DNA of 39,433 bases, taken from NCBI GenBank assembly GCA_937136415.1, contig CAKZOK010000095.1, positions 1 through 39,433 of the forward strand, given 5' to 3'. A program made the position numbers and the translations under genes. The notes under the pieces were generated by a model that saw only the letters and a program-made list of their open reading frames with translations, made no database searches and was not told the DNA's origin. This stretch comes from an uncultured Cytophagales bacterium (lineage in GTDB: Bacteria; Bacteroidota; Bacteroidia; Cytophagales; Bernardetiaceae). Of this stretch, positions 7,654 through 18,972 are shown one piece after another (position 1 is the first letter of the stretch; the number at the start of each line of letters is the position of its first letter).

Positions 7654-9153
7654 ATGCTGCATCAGATTTCGAACAAAACAATTTCTATTCAAGAAATTTA
7701 TCAAATTGCCAAAAACCATACAAAAATAGAGCTTTCAGAAGAAAGTAAAAGACAGATAACAAAAGCACAAGTTTATTTAGAAAACCTCATCACACAGAGT
7801 GAAGAGGCTGTTTATGGTGTAAATACTGGTTTTGGATATTTATGTAATTACAAAATTCCTAGAGAACAGATTAGTGAATTACAAGAAAATCTAGTGATGT
7901 CCCATGCTTGTGGAATGGGCGATGAAGTGCCTGCTTTTATTGTTCGTTTGATGCTTTTACTCAAAATTCAATCTCTTTCTTATGGACATTCTGGCGTTCA
8001 GTTACAGACTGTTCAACGTTTTGTAGATTTTTATAATGAAGATATTTTGCCTGTTATTTATGAGTTGGGTTCGTTGGGTGCGTCTGGTGATTTAGCTCCT
8101 TTGGCACATCTTGCCTTGCCTATTATTGGAATGGGAGAAGTACAGATGAAAGATAAAAATGGAGTTTATAAAAAATACAAAACACAAGAAATTTTAAAAC
8201 AAAAAAAATGGAATCCTATAAAATTAAAGGCAAAAGAAGGATTAGCAATGCTCAATGGAACACAATTTATGAGTGCTTATGGTGTAGCTTGTATGGTTGA
8301 AGCAGACAAATTAAATGCTTTTAGTGATACGATTGGTGCGCTTTCAGCAGATGCTTTTTTGTGTCGTTCTGAACCTTTTGATGCACTTACACACAAGATT
8401 CGTCCACATAAAGGGCAGCTCAAAACAGCAAAAACAATTAGAGAACTTTTGAAAGGAAGTGAAATAATGTTGCAACCCAAAGCGCACGTTCAAGACCCTT
8501 ATTCATTTCGTTGTATGCCACAGGTGCAGGGAGCAAGTAAAGATGCTTTTTGTTATATTAATTCTGTTTTTGAGTGTGAAATTAATTCGGTAACGGATAA
8601 TCCAAATGTTTTTCCTGATGAGGATAAAATTCTTTCTGGTGGGAATTTTCACGGACAACCTTTAGCTATTTCTTTGGATTTTGCAGCCATTGCACTTGCA
8701 GAACTGGGAAGTATTTCAGAACGAAGAACCTATTTATTAATGGCAGGAGAACGAAACTTACCTCCTTTTTTGGTGCGTGATTCGGGGCTGCATTCAGGAA
8801 TGATGATAGCACAATATACAGCAGCTTCCATAGTCAGTCAGAACAAACAGCTTTGTAGTCCTGCAAGTGTGGATAGTATTATTTCATCAAAAGGACAAGA
8901 AGACCATGTAAGTATGGGAGCAAATGCAGCAACAAAATTGTATAAAATTTTACAAAATATAAAGCGAGTTTTGGGAATAGAGCTAATGGCAGCAGCTCAG
9001 GCTATCGAATTTAGAAGACCTCTCAAAACATCAGACAAACTAGAAGGATTTTTGGCAAGTTATAGAAATTATGTAGAGCCTTTGCAAAAAGACAGAATCT
9101 TGCATGATGATATGATAAAAAGCATCATTTTTTTAGAAGAATATGATATTTAG
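7654..9153 (+). CDS. hutH: Histidine ammonia-lyase
   Basis: HutH deaminates L-histidine to urocanate without external cofactor, the first step of histidine breakdown to glutamate. The protein (499 residues from the ATG at 7654) has the VYGVNTGFG signature (53-61) and the Ala143-Ser144-Gly145 triad (GSLGASGDLAPLAH) that cyclises to the MIO electrophile. It also has NLVMSHACG (79-87), whose Ser-His favours histidine over tyrosine or phenylalanine, and GQEDHVSMG in the C-terminal half. Length is normal for the family. An in-frame TTG at 7645 exists, but the ATG fits the family start better. No hutU, hutI or hutG is in the window. A tandem-duplicated promoter region precedes it, and it converges on ligA. 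Confidence 0.93.
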   Translation: MLHQISNKTISIQEIYQIAKNHTKIELSEESKRQITKAQVYLENLITQSEEAVYGVNTGFGYLCNYKIPREQISELQENLVMSHACGMGDEVPAFIVRLMLLLKIQSLSYGHSGVQLQTVQRFVDFYNEDILPVIYELGSLGASGDLAPLAHLALPIIGMGEVQMKDKNGVYKKYKTQEILKQKKWNPIKLKAKEGLAMLNGTQFMSAYGVACMVEADKLNAFSDTIGALSADAFLCRSEPFDALTHKIRPHKGQLKTAKTIRELLKGSEIMLQPKAHVQDPYSFRCMPQVQGASKDAFCYINSVFECEINSVTDNPNVFPDEDKILSGGNFHGQPLAISLDFAAIALAELGSISERRTYLLMAGERNLPPFLVRDSGLHSGMMIAQYTAASIVSQNKQLCSPASVDSIISSKGQEDHVSMGANAATKLYKILQNIKRVLGIELMAAAQAIEFRRPLKTSDKLEGFLASYRNYVEPLQKDRILHDDMIKSIIFLEEYDI

Positions 9154-9213
9154 TTTAAGAAAAATAACTCATAGTTTTCGCTCATACCTCATAAATAAAC
9201 TCATACTATTGGG

Positions 9214-9309
9214 CATAGTCATTGCTGCACTAAAGACTACTCTCAACAGAGAAATAAAAAAAGAATGTTGGTTGTAATCATTGCTGCTACGCTAAAGACT
9301 ACAACCAAC
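9214..9309. repeat. Two related short repeats and hairpin between convergent hutH and ligA
   Basis: Two copies of a CAT-or-AAT-C-ATTGCTGC..TAAAGACTAC unit lie at about 9214-9240 and 9274-9304. The second is framed by perfect 10-bp arms GTTGGTTGTA (9267-9276) and TACAACCAAC (9300-9309). This resembles a small dispersed palindromic repeat and, placed between converging genes, could also end transcription from both sides. Confidence 0.6.
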
Positions 9310-9382
9310 GAGGGAAAGCAAATGCACGATATTTTGAACTAAATAAAATATCTTTTTTTTTCTTAAAAACGTAATTATTCGT

Positions 9383-11458
<2,076 letters not shown>

Positions 11459-11477
11459 TTATAAATTTATGCTTTTT

Positions 11478-11930
11478 TTATTGTTTTATAAGCCATTTTT
11501 CGGCTTCTTCTATTTCTTGAAAAAAAGAAATATTAATTGTTTTATAAATTTTCTGAACACCAGAAGATATAAAAGAAGTTGTCATTTTTTGAAATAAATT
11601 TTGAGATTCTAACAGAGCTAAGTAACGGTTTTTATCTTTAAATTCTTTTCCATAACGAGGGACATAACTGGTTACAAACCAAGCTCTTGATTGAGGAGGG
11701 TCGTATTCTAGTTTTAAATAATCAAAAATAGCGTAGATATAATTTCCCTCTTTGAATAATTCTAAATAGGTTTCGAAGCCTTCTTTGTGTTCTTCAACAG
11801 TCAAGCGTCCTATCAGATATAATTTGAGAACTTCTATAGTTTTTATAACCTCTTTATTTTCTGCTGAATTTTTGTCAGATAAAGTAATTTCTTCTATTAA
11901 AAATGTTTTGCGTTTGTTTTGGTAGAGCAT
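11478..11930 (-). CDS. Small unknown protein, possible STAS/SpoIIAA-like fold
   Basis: I do not recognise this 150-residue protein with certainty. It has no signal peptide or membrane segment. The pattern of alternating beta strands and helices, the central IYAIFDYLKLEYDPPQSRAW and the ending EEAEKWL resemble SpoIIAA/STAS-like single-domain proteins of Bacteroidota, many of which end in a similar helix. This is a pattern impression, not proof. It lies upstream of ligA in the same direction (67-nt gap) and could share its transcript. Confidence 0.6.
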   Translation of the reverse strand: MLYQNKRKTFLIEEITLSDKNSAENKEVIKTIEVLKLYLIGRLTVEEHKEGFETYLELFKEGNYIYAIFDYLKLEYDPPQSRAWFVTSYVPRYGKEFKDKNRYLALLESQNLFQKMTTSFISSGVQKIYKTINISFFQEIEEAEKWLIKQ

Positions 11931-12025
11931 GATACAATTACGAATTAAAAATTATAAATAAAATACTATTTTCATAAAATTAAATTATTTCAAAACAAAG
12001 ATTCAAAAAACGAAATTCTCACTAA

Positions 12026-14407
12026 TCAAAACTTCAATCTCATCTGAATACGAATATCATTTCTTAAATCTCCTTTAATTCCTTCCAATCCAGAACCGAT
12101 ATTTTCTTGATTTCTGTATTTTGTATAAGCCCATTTTGCCCAAAGGTCAATTTTCTTTCCTAATTTTAATTGTACCATATAAAAATTACGAAAACCACGA
12201 CCATAATAAGCAGGAATAAAGAAATAATACAAAACATCTTTTTCATAAACATATTGACGATTATCATAATCATCTGTATCAAAAAGAGCAAAGCGAGTGG
12301 AAAAACGAACCTTTCCAAAATCCAAATTTACATCTTGAACGACTACATAACCTTGTGTAGGTGCTGCTTCATGTTCGTAAGAACTAAACTGAACCCTAGC
12401 ACGCAGCGAAACAATTTCTTCGGCTTTATAATTACAATTTAATTGATAATTTCTTCTTGTATAAGGTTTGATGGTATTAAAATTTGATGTATTGGTATTA
12501 TCATCATTCCTATAATTTTTTTCTCTTACTTCTTGTCTAAACTGTCCATAAAGTTGGATAGCACGAGAAGGGCGATAGGTTAGGCGAGCCAAATACTCAT
12601 AACCTTCAGAAGGCGCATCAACCAAAAAACGCATCCAAGGAAAACAAAAACGGTCATAATAAGCTGCCAGTTGCCATTTTTTGGAAGGCGAATATTTTAT
12701 GCCCCAATAAAAACCTTGTTCATTTATTGGGCGAGAACCTTCACCAAAAGAAGCACCATAAAACGTATGAAAATCTCTATCATATTTACGAAAAAGCATT
12801 GACATTTCTAAAGGACGAGCCAATGATAAAATTACACCTGAAATAATTCCCATTCCACCACTTTTTGAGCGTGCTGCTTCTCCAAAGAAGCTCATATTTC
12901 TCCATGCATAGGAATAGTTTATACCAAAATTATAATTATTTTTTCCATTAAATTCAAAACGATTATACAATCTATCTGACCTTTGTAAGGTTTTGTTGTA
13001 AGAAGTATAGGCAAATGTTGCTCCTAGTTCCAAATTATTTTGTTTATCTCTATATGTAACATTTCCACCTGCATCTTGACGCACAAAGTTATCTTTTTTC
13101 TCTATTTCACTTGCCGTTCGGTGAAAACCTGTTGCGATAAGTGAGCTTATAAAATCGCCTTCACCTCCTTGATTGAGCGAATCTGCAATGATTTGACTTG
13201 AAGCTCCTCCATCTTCTCCCACTCTTGAATAATATCCTGTAATATCAAATTGTCCTTTGTTGTAAGTGGCTGCTGCACCACGTTGAAAATTGGTTTCCAA
13301 AACAGAAGTATAAGGACGGATTCCTTGCGTGCTTCGGCGAACTGTATTGATGGTTTCAGAGCCTTTCCCTGCTGCAAAACCTGCTCCCATAATCAATCCT
13401 TGCCCAAATTGAAGTTGATAATCTCCTAGTGCAATGGTCTTAAATTTTCCTTGATTATACAAAACTGCGTGAGCAGAAAGAAAATCAAAACCGTATCTTT
13501 TTGTTTTTTTATCCCAAATAAACTGCTCACCAGCATCTTTTTCAAGTGTAAAACCAATACTAAAATCGTTGAGATGCGAAACACGAACTCGTGTATAAAT
13601 TCGGTCTGGCGAACCTACATAACGAGTTGCGCCTGTTGTATCGCTGGTATAACCTCTCTGCGTTTCTAAGGTACGGCTATAACGCACCAAAAGTGTTTTG
13701 TTTTTTTCTGCCAAAATGCGTTGAAAAAGATTGCGTGTATCTTGTTGAAGTGTACTTTCTGTAATGGTAATAAATGGCAAAATTCGTTCGATAGTAATAG
13801 CGTCCCAAGAAGGAATGGCTTGAATTTCATAAATACTAAGAAGTTTGCCATAACTTTCTCTATGCCTCAAAAAATCTTCAATCTGACGTTCTGAAAGCAA
13901 AAATGTACTTATCAAATCACTTTTTTTGGCTTGATTTAGGTCTAAAGGCTGAATAAAATATTGAAATAAAGATTCATACAAATCACTATAATCAACATCA
14001 TCTTCAGGAACAGGAAAAAGCTCTTGTACCAAAACATCAAAATCAGCTTTTTCGGAGCTATATCGTTTCGGAACGTCAAAATTAATGGGTTCATTTATTG
14101 GAGGCGCAGTGCTAAGAGTTGTATCTTGATTGCTATTTTGAGCAAAAACAGTATTTCCAAAAAGATTGAAAAACAGAACGAGTAAAACCAAAACAAAAAG
14201 AGCCACTCGTATCCAAATACCTAAAGATATTTTAATGGCTTGGTCTTCTTTGTATTTTGAAATAAATTGTTCGTTATATCCGTGAAAACGACTAAAATGG
14301 TCGTCTTGAAAACGTGTTTTTTTACGTTTTTGAGATTGTTTTTCACCTGAAATAGAATGGGGTGCTGATGTTAAGTCTTTGCGTGGGCTTCCTGCTTGTT
14401 CGCTCAT
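12026..14407 (-). CDS. Helix-hairpin-helix protein with C-terminal outer-membrane barrel
   Basis: This 793-residue exported protein has a hydrophobic segment at about 64-86 (WIRVALFVLVLLVLFFNLFG) followed by NTVFAQ, which looks like a signal peptide with cleavage near 90. Then comes a HhH-like region at about 140-215 (LDLNQAKKSDLISTFLLSERQIEDFLRHRESYGKLLSIYEIQAI). A long tail of alternating aromatic strands ends in IQMRLKF, typical of a beta barrel with terminal Phe. Such HhH/barrel proteins are common but uncharacterised in Bacteroidota. The 63-residue charged segment before the hydrophobic core is odd: it contains no internal Met, and I found no ATG, GTG or TTG just before the core. It is either a very long n-region or a misread start. 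Confidence 0.8.
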   Translation of the reverse strand: MSEQAGSPRKDLTSAPHSISGEKQSQKRKKTRFQDDHFSRFHGYNEQFISKYKEDQAIKISLGIWIRVALFVLVLLVLFFNLFGNTVFAQNSNQDTTLSTAPPINEPINFDVPKRYSSEKADFDVLVQELFPVPEDDVDYSDLYESLFQYFIQPLDLNQAKKSDLISTFLLSERQIEDFLRHRESYGKLLSIYEIQAIPSWDAITIERILPFITITESTLQQDTRNLFQRILAEKNKTLLVRYSRTLETQRGYTSDTTGATRYVGSPDRIYTRVRVSHLNDFSIGFTLEKDAGEQFIWDKKTKRYGFDFLSAHAVLYNQGKFKTIALGDYQLQFGQGLIMGAGFAAGKGSETINTVRRSTQGIRPYTSVLETNFQRGAAATYNKGQFDITGYYSRVGEDGGASSQIIADSLNQGGEGDFISSLIATGFHRTASEIEKKDNFVRQDAGGNVTYRDKQNNLELGATFAYTSYNKTLQRSDRLYNRFEFNGKNNYNFGINYSYAWRNMSFFGEAARSKSGGMGIISGVILSLARPLEMSMLFRKYDRDFHTFYGASFGEGSRPINEQGFYWGIKYSPSKKWQLAAYYDRFCFPWMRFLVDAPSEGYEYLARLTYRPSRAIQLYGQFRQEVREKNYRNDDNTNTSNFNTIKPYTRRNYQLNCNYKAEEIVSLRARVQFSSYEHEAAPTQGYVVVQDVNLDFGKVRFSTRFALFDTDDYDNRQYVYEKDVLYYFFIPAYYGRGFRNFYMVQLKLGKKIDLWAKWAYTKYRNQENIGSGLEGIKGDLRNDIRIQMRLKF

Positions 14408-14467
14408 TTTGCTTCAAAAATTGAATCTTTCAAAAAATATACAATAGATTTTTATTAAAATAAAGGC

Positions 14468-14594
14468 TATCACGGTTAATTTTTTATGTGTGTTTTAGTT
14501 CCTTAAAACCAAATTTATTACTTCCTCAAAAGTGATAAATTTGGTTGTGAGCAAACAAAGACACAAAATGCTTTATGTAAAAACAACTGTGATA
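14468..14594. repeat. Nested inverted-repeat element upstream of the HhH/barrel gene
   Basis: Outer arms TATCACGGTT (14468-14477) and AACTGTGATA (14585-14594) pair with one mismatch. Inner arms 14507-14520 (AACCAAATTTATTA) and 14533-14546 (TGATAAATTTGGTT) pair 13 of 14. The 127-bp unit is non-coding and could fold into one long structure. It is either a miniature element or a regulatory/terminator structure; I found no second copy in the window. The DNA from 14600 to 14790 holds no further feature that I can support. Confidence 0.6.
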
Positions 14595-14789
14595 AGGTTT
14601 AATTAAATACTGTTTTTTAGTTTTTAATTTGTTGATAATCAGTGATTTGTTTTGGTTTTGTTGCTTTAATAGGTCATAATTCATAACTCATAATTGTTCC
14701 TATAAAGTCTAAGATAGAACAAATTAAGTTATTTTTTAAGAAAAAAAGTAAGAATGATAAATTTAATTTTTTGAATTAAAGTTTTTTGT

Positions 14790-14828
14790 AAAAAAAATAC
14801 CCACAATTTGGATTGTGGGTAAAAAAAA
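14790..14828. terminator. Bidirectional intrinsic terminator
   Basis: Perfect 8-bp arms ACCCACAA (14799-14806) and TTGTGGGT (14813-14820) with a 6-nt loop are flanked by A runs on the left and right. On the minus strand the stem is followed by ATTTTTTT, fitting termination downstream of the TonB-like gene that ends at 15016. Confidence 0.8.
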
Positions 14829-14903
14829 CGTTGTCATTATTTTTGAATAATAAGAAGTAAAAAATGATACTAACATAACAGAATTAAGTATAAGTATCTT
14901 GCA

Positions 14904-14961
14904 TTTTGTTCAAGTCTGTACCGAAGGTCTGACTTGGACAAAATAAGCCTTTTTTTGGGCT
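14904..14961 (-). terminator. Paired hairpins downstream of the TonB-like gene
   Basis: Arms 14904-14916 (TTTTGTTCAAGTC) and 14931-14943 (GACTTGGACAAAA) pair 12 of 13 around a 14-nt loop. Next to them AAGCC/GGCTT flank a T7 tract at 14945-14961. Both lie in the 3' region of the minus-strand gene ending at 15016, before the stronger terminator at 14799-14820. A processed 3' RNA or a multi-part terminator is possible. Confidence 0.45.
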
Positions 14962-15015
14962 TTAAATACACATTTTAAACTGGTTAATTTTTGAATGAAT
15001 GAACAAAAAAAATAT

Positions 15016-15630
15016 TTAAAATTGAACAGGAACAACAAGGCGTTGTTGGACAGCTTTTCCGTGATATAAAGCAGGTTGCCAGCCTTTTGGATATTCTTTT
15101 ATTAGACGAATGGCTTCATTATCCAAAGCAGGGCTAATACTTGAAAGAACAGAAATATTACTCAAAGAACCATCTTTTTGTACAAAAAATTGAACATAAA
15201 TAGTTCCTGTTTGGCTTGTTGTGTTGTATTGATTTTGGTCAAAATAATGATATAAATCTTGAGTTCCACCATAAGGGCGTGCCGAGCGTTCGATGTAAGT
15301 TGTTTCTTCATTTATTCTTTTTTGACAATTTCTTTTGATGGTTATTTGAGTATCTTTAGGTTTTTCATCTAAGGAACAAGCTATTTGTTGATGATTTTGA
15401 AAACTAACCCCCCAAAGAGTCAGACCAATTCCCAGAGTAACACTTCCAAACAAAAGATAGTTGTGATAACGATTCAGAAAAGCATAATAATCTTGTAGCC
15501 AAAAAGGAGAATGATTTTCCAGTTTTTGAGTTAGGTTTTTATTGCTTTTGAAGACCATATAAGTAACAGAAGCAAGCGTAATGCCGAGCCAAAAAAGCCC
15601 AAATATCATAAAAATAATAAGAATTGCCAT
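15016..15630 (-). CDS. Inner-membrane protein with TonB C-terminal domain
   Basis: This 204-residue protein has two hydrophobic segments at about 3-27 and 57-77. A linker leads to a TonB-like C-terminal domain at about 140-204, with VQFFVQKDGSLSNISVLSSISPALDNEAIRLIKEYPKGWQPALYHGKAV and a final LVVPVQF. TonB domains carry proton-motive energy from ExbB/ExbD to outer-membrane receptors. Here the domain follows a short linker without a Pro-rich spacer, so reach across the periplasm is doubtful, and Bacteroidota use this domain in other envelope proteins too. It is divergent from the lipoprotein at 15860 and about 3 kb from exbB/exbD on the other strand. Confidence 0.85.
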   Translation of the reverse strand: MAILIIFMIFGLFWLGITLASVTYMVFKSNKNLTQKLENHSPFWLQDYYAFLNRYHNYLLFGSVTLGIGLTLWGVSFQNHQQIACSLDEKPKDTQITIKRNCQKRINEETTYIERSARPYGGTQDLYHYFDQNQYNTTSQTGTIYVQFFVQKDGSLSNISVLSSISPALDNEAIRLIKEYPKGWQPALYHGKAVQQRLVVPVQF

Positions 15631-15859
15631 AATTGTAATATATTTTGTAATTGGAAAAGAATAACTTGATTAGTTATTAGAATAGATGTAAATAGTTTAT
15701 ATTTTCCATAAATTTATTTTAATATTCATTCAATAATTTACAAAATATTGAACAGTCTATCAATAATTAGGGTTCTAAAAAATCGTAAAAAAGTAATAAT
15801 ATCCTTATTGATTTATTACTTTTACTTTCATAAAATGATTTTCTTATAAAAAAAAACCA

Positions 15860-16438
15860 ATGAAACGATTTTATTATTCTTCAAAAATAGTTGCTGTTTT
15901 TCTATTTTTTACTCTTACTATTTTTTCTTGTATTCCTGCAGATATAAAGCAAACTACCAAAACAGATTTTTTTGATTTAAAAGGTTTTTTGGATAGCCAA
16001 ATTAATCTATTAGAAAAAAAAGAAATTACAATTACTAAAAAAACAATACTAAAAAAACAGCAAAACCAACAAGTGCTTCAAAAAATAAATTGGAAAGATG
16101 AGTTTGCTTTTTTTTATTCTTCAGACATAAATACGCCACAACTTCGTGATAGATATACAATAAAAAAAACAGAGCAAAAATGGATTTTCAAAACAGATGA
16201 AGAAAAATTGATGGTCAAGGAAATGCAAATCGTTTTTGATGAAAAAAATATAAATACGTTTCAAAATGTAAAAGAAATTCTGATTATTCAGAAAGATAAA
16301 AATAATTTATATGAAAATAATAGAACATTGAATATCAAAGTAAAAGACGGATTACTAAAAACATATTCTATCAAAGGTTTTGAAGATGTTATTTTGAATG
16401 AAAGACAAGAGTTTTTGGTAGAAGGAATTGTCAAATAA
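15860..16438 (+). CDS. Putative lipoprotein of unknown function
   Basis: This 192-residue protein starts with a basic n-region, a hydrophobic core (IVAVFLFFTLTIF) and a Cys at 24 in IFSC, which reads as a type II signal peptide. The mature part is Lys-rich and probably mostly beta, with no domain I recognise. A 229-bp AT-rich gap separates it from the divergent TonB-like gene. It may be transcribed with the SPOR gene downstream, but the 241-nt gap argues against tight coupling. That gap holds two direct copies of AAATCYGTAAATTTT (about 16485 and 16545) and nothing else. Confidence 0.75.
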   Translation: MKRFYYSSKIVAVFLFFTLTIFSCIPADIKQTTKTDFFDLKGFLDSQINLLEKKEITITKKTILKKQQNQQVLQKINWKDEFAFFYSSDINTPQLRDRYTIKKTEQKWIFKTDEEKLMVKEMQIVFDEKNINTFQNVKEILIIQKDKNNLYENNRTLNIKVKDGLLKTYSIKGFEDVILNERQEFLVEGIVK

Positions 16439-16679
16439 TCAATTATAGACGCATTTTTATTATCAAATTGCCCAAAAAATCGCTAAATCTGTAAATTTTA
16501 TAGACAAAAATCGTTTTTTTTGGTTATTTGTTTTTACCTTTTCATATAAATCCGTAAATTTTGAGTTAAATAGTTTTTCAAATTTTATTGTTGAAGCTAT
16601 TTTTTTAAAAAAAATATTAAAAACACTCATTTTTTCAACTTCTTTTTTACGAAATTCTTTAAATAAAATTATAGATAGC

Positions 16680-17939
16680 ATGCTCGAAAAATACATCAAA
16701 CAATTATTAAATGAAAACGATGAAGTCGTTGTTCCAAAACTCGGTACTTTCGTTGCAGGTTATGCAGGTTCTGAAATTTCGGGTATCCGAGTAGCTCCAC
16801 CGAGCAAAAAAATTCATTTTTACGAAAAACTAAAAAGTGATAAAAACGAACTTTTGCGCAAACGTGTAACCGATGCAGAGGGGATTAGTATTGCTGACTT
16901 TCAAGAAGAGTTAGAAAGAATGACAACCAAAGTAGATGATGAGCTTCGCAATTCAGGTAGTTCTCATATTAGTCATTTAGGCACTATAAAGAAAAAACCT
17001 GATGGTTCGCTAGATTTCGAACAAGATGATGATAATCTTTTAGATGATTCGTTTGGCTTGCCTTCTCTTGAAAGAAAACCTCTTGATAAAAGAGAAAAAG
17101 AAAATGTAGTGATAGCTACAGATGAGCCTGTTTTTGATAGAGATGCTCAAAAAGAAAAAACAAATGAAGACACAGACGAGCAAAAAGATACAGCCATTTA
17201 TGCTTCTTTGGGTGATAGATTTGCCAAAGACCCAGCAGAAGAGGAAGCTCGTTTGAAAAAAGAAAAAGAAGACCTTACAAAATCTTCTTCACAGGTAGAA
17301 AATCCACCTGCTCAGAAAGAAACCATTCCTCCAGTTATTTTAGTAGAAGAGGAGGAAGAAGACGAAGAAAAATCATCTCTTGTTTTGTGGCTTATTGCTA
17401 TTCCAATTTTGTTTGCCTTTGTATTTTTGATATATATATTTCTCAATGATGGAGCAATGGCTAGTTTGAAAGCTCTTGTAGGGCAAAAACCTACCACAAC
17501 GATTGTTACAAATGACAATAATCCTGTAACAGAAGTTGATAATAATGATGCAACAACAGACGATGCAACAGATAATTCAGACGATGCAACGAATAATACG
17601 GCAGATGCAACAGATAATACGAATGATAATACAGCCAATAACGGCACAGACCCATCAACAGAATACACTGGAAATTCGGAAACACAACCAGAAGATATAA
17701 TTAATGAAGCAAAAAATCGTTTTTATATTGTAATTGGTAGTTTTGCAGAAATAGAAAATGCTCGCAAACTTCGTTCGGATTTGCAGGGAAGTGGTGTTTC
17801 TAATGCTAAAATTGTCATGTATCCCAAACGTGGAATGTACAGGGTAACAGTAGGTGACCAAGCCTCGCAACGAGAAGCCTATAATCAAAGAAATACATTG
17901 GGAAATGCTTATCCTGATATGTGGGTACTGAATTATTAA
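16680..17939 (+). CDS. HU-CCDC81/SPOR-domain membrane protein
   Basis: This 419-residue protein joins an N-terminal prokaryotic HU-CCDC81 region (about 1-110; LNENDEVVVPKLGTFVAGYAG resembles the HU-like fold of these proteins), an acidic/Lys-rich linker, and a single transmembrane segment at 233-255. An Asn/Asp/Thr/Ala-rich low-complexity stretch (about 277-330) and a SPOR domain at 346-419 (RFYIVIGSFAEIENARKLRSDL...) follow. SPOR binds denuded peptidoglycan at division sites, so topology is cytoplasmic HU-like head and periplasmic SPOR tail. This architecture is widespread in Bacteroidota and probably links the cytoplasm or nucleoid to the septal wall (inference). Repeated GATGCAAC words in the DNA (17546-17640) could vary in number. 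exbB follows after 166 nt. Confidence 0.88.
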   Translation: MLEKYIKQLLNENDEVVVPKLGTFVAGYAGSEISGIRVAPPSKKIHFYEKLKSDKNELLRKRVTDAEGISIADFQEELERMTTKVDDELRNSGSSHISHLGTIKKKPDGSLDFEQDDDNLLDDSFGLPSLERKPLDKREKENVVIATDEPVFDRDAQKEKTNEDTDEQKDTAIYASLGDRFAKDPAEEEARLKKEKEDLTKSSSQVENPPAQKETIPPVILVEEEEEDEEKSSLVLWLIAIPILFAFVFLIYIFLNDGAMASLKALVGQKPTTTIVTNDNNPVTEVDNNDATTDDATDNSDDATNNTADATDNTNDNTANNGTDPSTEYTGNSETQPEDIINEAKNRFYIVIGSFAEIENARKLRSDLQGSGVSNAKIVMYPKRGMYRVTVGDQASQREAYNQRNTLGNAYPDMWVLNY

Positions 17940-18105
17940 AAAAATATAACGTACAGTTTTATCAAACTTTTCTTCTATTATTAATTTCTGTTTTCTCAAA
18001 AACAAACAGTTATTAAAGAAAGAAAAGTTTGATTTCATTTTTTGTCAAGAATAGCTACAATGTCTATTTCTCAACAACTTCTAATATTACTAACTAACTT
18101 CAACT

Positions 18106-18774
18106 GTGAATATTCTATTTATTTTACTTCAAGATACTCAAACTCCTCCTGCAAATGTAAATTACTTAGAAGTATTTATGAGAGGAGGAATTGTTAGTTA
18201 TACATTGATAGTTCTTTCTATTGTTTTATTTTACTTTTTTTTAGAAAGATTATGGACATTTTTCAAGCTCACTAGAGAAAATCCAAAAGATTTATTAGAC
18301 CGTGTCAAACAATTACTTGTCAGTAGAGGAATGGACAGCGCACAAGAAGCATTACGCAAATCCTCTTCTTCTTATTCTATTATTTTGAGAGAAAGTCTTG
18401 AAATAATGACCTATGTGCAATCTTCACAACTCAAAGAAAGAATTGATGAAGTAGCTCAAAAAGAACTAACCAAATTAGAAAGAAAAATAGGATATATTTC
18501 TTCCATAGCAGGAGCAGCTCCCATGATTGGCTTTTTGGGAACGGTAGTCGGAATGATTCAAGCCTTTTCAGAACTTGCCAATCAAGATGGAGCAACAAGT
18601 GCAAAGGTATTGGCAGAAGGGATTTATCAAGCCATGGGAACTACAATGGGAGGTTTGGTTGTTGGGCTTTTTGCCTACATAATGTATAATTATTTGATAG
18701 CAAAAATCCATAAAGTAACAGGAGAAATGAATGCACTTATTCATGATTTTATATTGATGTTGCAACAACGTTAG
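18106..18774 (+). CDS. MotA/TolQ/ExbB proton channel family protein
   Basis: This 222-residue protein is the multi-spanning subunit of an ExbBD/TolQR-type motor that couples proton flow to envelope work. It has a first membrane helix at about 26-48 and the conserved core IGYISSIAGAAPMIGFLGTVVGMIQAF (127-153) plus ALAEGIYQAMGTTMGGLVVGLFAYIMYNYL-like helices at about 175-205. The start chosen is GTG at 18106; the next in-frame Met (about residue 25) would cut into the first helix. The gene for its ExbD/TolR partner follows after 198 nt, and the SPOR protein precedes it. Whether it serves TonB uptake or a Tol-like system cannot be told from sequence alone. Confidence 0.92.
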   Translation: MNILFILLQDTQTPPANVNYLEVFMRGGIVSYTLIVLSIVLFYFFLERLWTFFKLTRENPKDLLDRVKQLLVSRGMDSAQEALRKSSSSYSIILRESLEIMTYVQSSQLKERIDEVAQKELTKLERKIGYISSIAGAAPMIGFLGTVVGMIQAFSELANQDGATSAKVLAEGIYQAMGTTMGGLVVGLFAYIMYNYLIAKIHKVTGEMNALIHDFILMLQQR

Positions 18775-18972
18775 GAATAATTATGACTTGCCAAAATAGC
18801 AAGGTTAAACGATAATTTGGCGCAGTCAATTAAAAATTATGGATTGTGAAATTAATATATTAAATATAAATAAATTGAGTTGAAAAATAGCAATTTATTT
18901 AATTCTTATTTCTTAGTGATAACCTTTAATAAAATAAATAATAGAAAAGTATTATAATAAAGATAACGAGTT

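Noticed and set aside
17312..18038. Minus-strand open frames opposite the SPOR gene
   Set aside because: Ser/Val-rich and Ile/Phe-rich shadows of the low-complexity linker and SPOR domain.
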